Assembly: GCF_002873395.1 (NCBI RefSeq)
Contig: NZ_MCUV01000046.1
Location: 186,001 to 250,000 of the forward strand
Direction of reading: 5' to 3'
Source of the DNA: Vibrio sp. 10N.286.49.B3
Lineage (GTDB): Bacteria > Pseudomonadota > Gammaproteobacteria > Enterobacterales > Vibrionaceae
Length of the DNA: 64,000 nucleotides
Below are positions 58,755 to 64,000 of this stretch, piece by piece. The notes under the pieces are model-generated. The model was not told the origin of the DNA. It ran no database searches and saw nothing but the letters and a program-made list of their open reading frames with translations. The translations under genes and the position numbers were made by a program. Each line of letters opens with the position of its first letter. Within the stretch, counting starts at the first letter, position 1.

Positions 58755-60737
58755 TTATCGCCAACGATTACGCTTACCAGGCTTAATCCTTGTGTCTATT
58801 TTTGTCTTAGGTAATAACGCTACCTCAGGAGAAAAATGACGCCCTTGACCACCATGGATGCCAAGATCCATTAATGCTTGCCACTCTTTTTTAGTATCTA
58901 CTCCAACAGCAATAACCTGTGCTTGTCCATCACTACAAGCACCGACAAGGCTACGTACAAACAACTGATTTTCATGACGTTGATCGATACGTTTAATTAA
59001 GCTTCGGTGCAGTTTCAAATAGTTAATATTGAGGTCTTTAATATAGTGCGTACTGACGATGCTACGCCCTGCTTGATCAACCCCAACTTGACAACCCAGT
59101 CCCGCAATTAAACGAATAATAGGACGCATATGATCTAAATGACGAACGATATTCGCTTCAGAAAATTCGAAACTCAATTGACTCAATTTTTGGCGAGATA
59201 ATTGCAATAGTTCATATCTAAACCATTTGCAGTATTCTTTATTAGCAAACGGTATAGTATTCATATTAATAGCATAACATGACGGATTTTCTGACGCTTT
59301 CAAAAAATTGACTATTTTAACTAAAACAGACCGATCCATTTGCGCTTCATAGCCCACAGATTCTAAGGCGGAGATAAATCGTGCTGCTTTGATTTCTCCC
59401 CTTTCAGGATCATGGATACGAACCAGAACCTCATGGTGTAAGAATTTAAGCCGATTTCCCTTTAACAATTCGTTACATGTTTGATTGTATAGCAATATAT
59501 TCTCTGGTCTTAAGGCGGTGTCAAATAATGTGCGCCAGCGAACACTCCCACGGTAATCTTCTTTAACATCTTGTTTTTTAAACCGTGTCCAAGTATTGAT
59601 TTTTTGCAGTTGGGCACTTTTTAGCGCCGTTTCCAACTCTTCCATAATCAGAGCTTGTTTCTCACCTTTCTGATACAGAGTTAAACCAATATGTACCCAG
59701 TTATCGATATCAAGTGGCGTTGGTGGTGTCAGCTTTTCTAACTGGCGAATGCATTGCCCAGCGAGGTTAAAAATATCTTTTGAGCTTTGATGAGGAATGA
59801 GAACGGCAAAGTCAGCATCGTAGTAACGTGAAAAAATAACATCAGGATAACGCTGAGCAAGGTTTAATAATACCTGCCCCACTTCAATGATAAATTCATC
59901 ACACTCTGCTTTTTCATTTTCGGCTTCGACTTGTTTCCAATCCTCAATTCGAATCAACAACACACCACCATTACCTGAACTTTCATGTAATGCCGATTCA
60001 AGCTTACTATCAAATAGCACTCGGTTTGCTGTTCCGGTTAATTTATCAAGGAAAGTTTGCGTTCGGATGAAGGTATCAAAGCGACTTCTTTCTTGGCGAG
60101 CGTATTGCAACTCTTCAATCAGAACATCCAAGGCTTCGCTGGCAGTATAAGGCCATTCACGCACATCACCGATTTTATACTCTTCCACTTTTCCCGCTAA
60201 AATCATCCGCCCACGCTCTTCGAGCAATTCCGAGCCAACGAGTTGCTCCTTAAGCCATTGGACCCCACGCATTAAACCAAAAAGGGCTAAAGCGATGGCT
60301 AATGTCACCGACCATAAAGCCTCAAAGGAGTAACCATGACCAATATAAGGAGGCTGAACTTTAAAGTGAATATTGTAGTCAGTGTGGTGTTCGAGTTGAA
60401 AGTCAGCAGAGTAGAGACGCTCACGGTCAAGATCTGGTGAGGTATTTTTGAAGCGATAAATCACGCCAACCGAGTTCGATAATGTCATTTCAGCGACATC
60501 ATTCACTTGCAGCATTTTCGGTACCCAACGCTGTAATTGGTAGGCATTATCGGGATCAGCCAGATCGCGATCAATCGCACTGGTGATGCCTTGCAGATCA
60601 CGATCGAGAAATTCTTGCGAAAGACGTTTAAACGATAGTGAACCGCCGATAAATAAAATAAACATGGCACTGATCACAATCATTGTGACAAAAGCAACAA
60701 GCCGCGTGCTCAGTTTTAGCGTCGGAGTGTATCTCAT
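58755..60737 (-). CDS. csrD: CsrD/MshH: degenerate GGDEF-EAL regulator of Csr small RNAs
   Basis: In E. coli, CsrD targets the CsrB/CsrC RNAs for RNase E decay; in Vibrio the same gene begins the msh locus and is called mshH. The 660-residue protein has two membrane helices (about 15-34 and 143-161) flanking a periplasmic domain, a HAMP-like linker, a GGDEF domain whose signature is degenerate (YYDADF in place of GGDEF) and an EAL domain with HHEVLVRI in place of EAL. Neither can be a normal c-di-GMP enzyme. The start has AGGAAAGGA upstream. Confidence 0.92.
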   Translation of the reverse strand: MRYTPTLKLSTRLVAFVTMIVISAMFILFIGGSLSFKRLSQEFLDRDLQGITSAIDRDLADPDNAYQLQRWVPKMLQVNDVAEMTLSNSVGVIYRFKNTSPDLDRERLYSADFQLEHHTDYNIHFKVQPPYIGHGYSFEALWSVTLAIALALFGLMRGVQWLKEQLVGSELLEERGRMILAGKVEEYKIGDVREWPYTASEALDVLIEELQYARQERSRFDTFIRTQTFLDKLTGTANRVLFDSKLESALHESSGNGGVLLIRIEDWKQVEAENEKAECDEFIIEVGQVLLNLAQRYPDVIFSRYYDADFAVLIPHQSSKDIFNLAGQCIRQLEKLTPPTPLDIDNWVHIGLTLYQKGEKQALIMEELETALKSAQLQKINTWTRFKKQDVKEDYRGSVRWRTLFDTALRPENILLYNQTCNELLKGNRLKFLHHEVLVRIHDPERGEIKAARFISALESVGYEAQMDRSVLVKIVNFLKASENPSCYAINMNTIPFANKEYCKWFRYELLQLSRQKLSQLSFEFSEANIVRHLDHMRPIIRLIAGLGCQVGVDQAGRSIVSTHYIKDLNINYLKLHRSLIKRIDQRHENQLFVRSLVGACSDGQAQVIAVGVDTKKEWQALMDLGIHGGQGRHFSPEVALLPKTKIDTRIKPGKRNRWR

Positions 60738-61054
60738 GTGAATGTTGAATTCCTTTCCTATTCACGTAGTTAATGCATTTATTACTGCTCGTTATAACAG
60801 TATATACAATATTTAACACATGAGTATAGATAGTCATAAAAGCGATAAAAAAACCCAGTATTTCTGCGTTTCAGTATAATAAACCTACGTAATTATTTTG
60901 TGAAAATAGAATTCTTAATATTTTAGACAAGGTGGGCTGTCACACGATAAACGTGGAGGTATGGGATTTGGTATTAGAATATGCTAATGATGAAGCCTCG
61001 TCCTATTATAATCTATCGAGACTTCAGTTTATTCAGACGGCTGCAAATTATGAT
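60738..61054. other. mshH - EEP gene intergenic region
   Basis: The 317-base gap includes the mshH leader and possible promoter. It also has a small plus-strand reading frame starting GTG near 60932 and ending with TGA at 61064-61066, about 45 codons, with no clear homology and a weak ribosome site. No transcription terminator for the sugar operon was recognised. Confidence 0.45.
60791..60799 (-). promoter_or_regulatory. Possible extended -10 promoter for mshH
   Basis: The minus strand reads CTGTTATAAC about 55 bases before the mshH start, a TGn-extended TATAAC box. No good -35 is visible, which extended -10 promoters can tolerate. Low to moderate confidence. Confidence 0.35.
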
Positions 61055-61870
61055 TCAAAGCTGTGAAATAATATCGACTTCCACCAGCACCCCAAAGTGA
61101 TCCGATACAACTGGATAAAAATCGTTATTAAAAATCACCTGATGCTGCTTTACCACCACCGGTTGATTACTAAGAACCAAATCAATCCGTAGCGCTTGGC
61201 TATTTTTTTCCCAACCATCAATATTTTTAATCACAGTGGTTCCGGCATCTTTTATTTCTGCTATTTCATAACAATCTATCAAACCGCGCTGTAATACATA
61301 ATCATAACCTTCATTGCGTATATGGCTTGGGTTGTTGAAATCACCTAATAGAAAGCTCAACTCTGTTGATAATGTTGCCTTTATTCGGTTGAACTGATCC
61401 TCAAATGAGTTCTCAGAGTCATTCCACCAGCCGCAATGACAATTATAAAGATTGAAATCACCTTGTTGAGAAGTAACCTTAATACGCACTGCTCGTCTAT
61501 GTTTCCAAAAGCTCACATCATAGTTATCACTTAGGTCAATGACCTCATGTTCGACAATCGGCAGCCGCGTCAAGAATGCCAGCCCCTCTTGATATACGTC
61601 ATAACTTTGATGAACGAAATCCCATGTAAGTTGGTAGTGATAACCGTATTTCATGAGTTCTTTCTGTAATAAATAACCATAGTTATCAGCGAACACGGTG
61701 TGATTAGTTAATATATTGGCATCAACAGCCGGGCTATCTTGATGTTGATTAACTTCCTGTAATACAACGACATCGCACCCTTGCTCGATAATGGCTTGCG
61801 CTACCACTTCCAACTTTTCTAGCTGTTTATCTTCTTGCCAACTATGGGTATTTAGCGTCATTAACTTCAT
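61055..61870 (-). CDS. Endonuclease/exonuclease/phosphatase (EEP) family protein, candidate sugar-phosphate phosphatase
   Basis: The 271-residue soluble protein has the EEP metal-phosphoesterase motifs in order: LNTHSW (start), VVLQEVNQH (metal-binding E39), CHCGWWND, LLGDFNNPSHI and a C-terminal SDHFGV. No signal peptide is visible. Its place after a PTS IICB gene and an alpha-glucosidase gene, plus its length, points to the branch containing Enterococcus MapP, which dephosphorylates maltose 6'-phosphate made by a PTS. A nuclease role is possible but context is against it. The product and its exact substrate are inferred. Confidence 0.75.
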   Translation of the reverse strand: MKLMTLNTHSWQEDKQLEKLEVVAQAIIEQGCDVVVLQEVNQHQDSPAVDANILTNHTVFADNYGYLLQKELMKYGYHYQLTWDFVHQSYDVYQEGLAFLTRLPIVEHEVIDLSDNYDVSFWKHRRAVRIKVTSQQGDFNLYNCHCGWWNDSENSFEDQFNRIKATLSTELSFLLGDFNNPSHIRNEGYDYVLQRGLIDCYEIAEIKDAGTTVIKNIDGWEKNSQALRIDLVLSNQPVVVKQHQVIFNNDFYPVVSDHFGVLVEVDIISQL

Positions 61871-61899
61871 TTATTATTCACTTCTTTATTGTCGTGAGA

Positions 61900-61925
61900 T
61901 AAAACGCAGCGCAAAGCTGCGTTTC
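61900..61925 (-). terminator. Intercistronic hairpin between PTS and EEP genes
   Basis: On the minus strand, AAACGCAGC-TTTGC-GCTGCGTTTTATC is a nine-bp perfect stem with a short T-run, in the 87-base gap between the two genes. It may reduce expression of the downstream phosphatase or protect the upstream mRNA. Confidence 0.65.
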
Positions 61926-61957
61926 TCGAGGTTATTATATCTAAAATAGAGAAAGAA

Positions 61958-63586
61958 TTACGCAGGTTGTGCTGAATACTTCTCAACTAATCTAGATTTA
62001 ATGACATCCACTCCAGGACCATAAATAACTTGTACTCCTTGCTCTTTAATCACAGCGCCAAGTGCTCCTGTCTGCTTCCATAACTCATATTCAGCAACCA
62101 ACTGCGGATCATTAACTGTAATGCGCAAGCGAGTCATACAAGCATCAATCTCAGCAATATTGGCACGGCCACCTAAATTCTGAATAATAATGTTCAACTT
62201 CTCATCTTCTGACATGGATTCTGAACTGTCATCGAGGTAGTTACCCATGCGGCCTGGTGTTGGCAATTTAAATTTAACAATGAGCACACGGAATAATCCA
62301 TAGTTAACAGCAAAGAAAACAATAGAAACCAATGCGAAGCGAACCAAGTCACCACCGATTCCCGCTGAAACCATCATTGGAATCCTAGTGAATAACTCAA
62401 TCAAACCAAAGGCATGTACACGTAGGTCCATCACATCGACCAACGCAAATGCAACCCCTGTTAATACCGCATGCGCAACATACAAAACAGGAGCAATAAA
62501 CATAAACATGAATTCAATAGGCTCTGTCACACCGGTTAATAACACAGCAAGACATGCAGATAAAAACATTGGCTTGTATTGTGTGCGCTTATCACTATCA
62601 ACACTGTGATACATGGCAAGTCCAATACCAATCAATGAAGACGCTGCGATAATAACTTGGCCCGCTTTAAAACGTGCTGGATGTACCGTATCTAATAGAT
62701 GTTGGTAAGTTGTCGGATCGCTTAATTTAAGATTATTTAAATCGCTAACCCAAGCAAGCCATAATGGATCTTGACCATAAACACTTGAGCCTGCATTCGC
62801 CCCAGTCAAAAGTTCATAAGTACCACCCAACTCGGTGTAATTCATTGGAATAGTTAAAGTGTGGTGTAAACCAAATGGCAGTAATAAACGCTCTAACGTA
62901 CCATACAAGAAAGGAGCAGTGATCGGCGCAGTGTCTTTAGAGGTTGCAATCCATTGACCAAAATCATTAAGTGCACCTTGAATTAAAGGCCATACGATTG
63001 ATAAAGCAAACGCAATAATCATCGAATAGAAAATAACAACAAAAGGCACAAAACGCTTACCGTTGAAAAATGCTAATGCCTGAGGTAAGCGAGCGAAGTC
63101 ATGATAACGGTTAAATAAGTTGGCACCTAAATAGCCAGACATAATACCGATGAACACACCCATATTTAAGGCAGGAGCACCCAAAATATTAGTGAAGAAT
63201 TGAGAGACAGGTAGCTCAGAACCAAATAGGCTCATCACAACCGCCTCGGGATCACTAAGCATAGCGTTATCTACACCCAGTATCACTCCAGTAGTACGGT
63301 TGATTAATATGAAAGCAATGAGCGCGGCAAATGCACCACCTGCACGCTCTTTTGCCCATGAGCCACCAATAGCGACAGCAAATAATAGGTGAAGGTTAAC
63401 TATGACCCCCCAGCCTATGTTTTCCATAATAGCGCCTAGTGTTTCAATGGCACCAATACCACCGGCATACATTGCGACAACTTTACCGAGTGATATCATG
63501 ATACCAGCGGCTGGCATCACCGCGATAACAACGATAAGGGATTTCCCAAATCGTTGCCAAAAATCAAAAGATAGTAACTTACTCAT
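61958..63586 (-). CDS. PTS IICB permease of the glucose/maltose family
   Basis: The 542-residue membrane protein imports and phosphorylates a sugar. IIC comes first (about 10-430) with the glucose-family hallmark GTLERLLLPFGLHHTL and the GVTEPIEFMFMFIAPVLYV motif, then IIB (about 455-540) with the phosphorylated Cys483 in DACMTRLR and the VIYGPGVD end. There is no IIA domain, so it would rely on the general glucose IIA protein (Crr). It resembles MalX/MalT-type alpha-glucoside carriers; the substrate (maltose, trehalose or another glucoside) is not fixed. AAGGAA precedes the start. Confidence 0.87.
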   Translation of the reverse strand: MSKLLSFDFWQRFGKSLIVVIAVMPAAGIMISLGKVVAMYAGGIGAIETLGAIMENIGWGVIVNLHLLFAVAIGGSWAKERAGGAFAALIAFILINRTTGVILGVDNAMLSDPEAVVMSLFGSELPVSQFFTNILGAPALNMGVFIGIMSGYLGANLFNRYHDFARLPQALAFFNGKRFVPFVVIFYSMIIAFALSIVWPLIQGALNDFGQWIATSKDTAPITAPFLYGTLERLLLPFGLHHTLTIPMNYTELGGTYELLTGANAGSSVYGQDPLWLAWVSDLNNLKLSDPTTYQHLLDTVHPARFKAGQVIIAASSLIGIGLAMYHSVDSDKRTQYKPMFLSACLAVLLTGVTEPIEFMFMFIAPVLYVAHAVLTGVAFALVDVMDLRVHAFGLIELFTRIPMMVSAGIGGDLVRFALVSIVFFAVNYGLFRVLIVKFKLPTPGRMGNYLDDSSESMSEDEKLNIIIQNLGGRANIAEIDACMTRLRITVNDPQLVAEYELWKQTGALGAVIKEQGVQVIYGPGVDVIKSRLVEKYSAQPA

Positions 63587-63607
63587 AAATGATTCCTTGT
63601 CTTAAAT

Positions 63608-63633
63608 GCAGGGTAGCCTTATCAAGGCCCTGC
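63608..63633 (-). other. Intercistronic hairpin between alpha-glucosidase and PTS genes
   Basis: On the minus strand, GCAGGG...CCCTGC encloses an inner CCTT-GATA-AGG stem. It lies between the stop of the first gene and the ribosome site of the second and lacks a T-run, so it is more likely an mRNA-stability element than a terminator. Confidence 0.5.
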
Positions 63634-63645
63634 GAAAAATATAAT

Positions 63646-64000
63646 TTAGTGCTTTTTTGCAAATATATACGCAGCATAAGCTGGGGCAATTTGCGTCGTT
63701 ATAAAGTCTGAGCGAACGTGTTCATTGTTGACATTCTGATTATCAAGCATTAACTCGCCTAATTGCGTGCAGTCGATATCAACGACGCTCTCTTGTGGAC
63801 TTAAATTGGTAATAATGGTCCATGTCATATCTTGAGCAACACGTTGATAAACATAGATATTAGGATCGTTAGGCAGCAGCAATTGATAGCGACCAACCAC
63901 TAAGCTTACATTTGACTTACGCAGAGCAATCAGCTGTTTATAGAAACTCAAGACCGAATTTGGATCTTTCTGTTGTTGCTCAACATTGATATCTGCGTAC
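63646..64000 (-). CDS. Alpha-glucosidase / glucoside hydrolase family 13, C-terminal part (cut by window edge)
   Basis: Only ~117 codons are present; the frame is open to the window edge. The visible part, INVEQQQKDPNSVLSFYKQLIALRKSN, is the conserved helix just before the C-terminal beta domain of oligo-1,6-glucosidase / trehalose-6-phosphate hydrolase enzymes. The C-terminal beta domain follows. It could hydrolyse the imported sugar or its phosphate. The catalytic residues are outside the window, so the exact specificity cannot be judged. It is upstream of the PTS gene by 59 bases. Confidence 0.85.
   Translation of the reverse strand, partial: YADINVEQQQKDPNSVLSFYKQLIALRKSNVSLVVGRYQLLLPNDPNIYVYQRVAQDMTWTIITNLSPQESVVDIDCTQLGELMLDNQNVNNEHVRSDFITTQIAPAYAAYIFAKKH

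Noticed and set aside
60932..61066. Plus-strand reading frame of about 45 codons starting with GTG
   Set aside because: It has plausible composition but only GTG starts and a weak ribosome site, has no recognised family, and runs into the 3' end of the EEP gene on the other strand. Not supported enough to call.

Overview
The window is a 64 kb piece of a gammaproteobacterial chromosome, almost certainly from the family Vibrionaceae. The evidence is gene content and order: a complete mannose-sensitive haemagglutinin (MSHA, msh) type IV pilus locus next to mreBCD-maf-rng-yhdP-tldD, and the blocks djlA/lptD-surA-pdxA-rsmA-apaG-apaH, rplU-rpmA-cgtA/ispB and mdh/argR. This order is familiar from Vibrio chromosomes. 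No rRNA, tRNA, CRISPR array, integrase or complete insertion sequence was seen.

Layout. 1-2452: the end of the leucine operon (leuB partial, leuC, leuD). 2818-4520: a secreted DUF547 protein facing djlA. 4683-11550: the outer-membrane/maintenance operon lptD-surA-pdxA-rsmA-apaG-apaH. 11794-15750, reverse strand: folA, yjjB-yjjP, cgtA, rpmA-rplU. 16022-18896: ispB, mdh and argR. 19226-23432: a TAXI-type TRAP transporter (binding protein and fused permease) with a universal stress protein. 23413-31084, reverse strand: a 2-hydroxyacid dehydrogenase, rluA, rapA, tldD and a nitrilase-family amidase. 31136-39662, reverse strand: yhdP, rng, maf, mreD, mreC, mreB. 39812-60737, reverse strand: the msh locus, read in transcription order as mshH(csrD)-I-J-K-L-M-N-E-G-F-B-A-C-D-O-P, then an inserted gene, then mshQ. 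61055-64000, reverse strand: an alpha-glucosidase (partial), a PTS IICB permease and an endonuclease/exonuclease/phosphatase (EEP) family protein.

Most of the window is ordinary core genome. Four things stand out. (1) A lipoprotein alkaline phosphatase on the opposite strand splits the msh operon between mshP and mshQ. It is flanked by a 41-bp near-perfect direct repeat made of the mshP end plus the mshQ start. (2) A roughly 95-bp multi-hairpin extragenic repeat occurs as two full copies, one half copy and one relic. (3) Three unrelated short tandem repeats sit at or just after the stop codons of leuD, rsmA and apaH. (4) The terminal sugar module resembles the Firmicutes maltose-PTS route in which an EEP-family phosphatase (MapP) dephosphorylates maltose 6'-phosphate. 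All functional calls come from reading the sequence and family knowledge; no searches were run.
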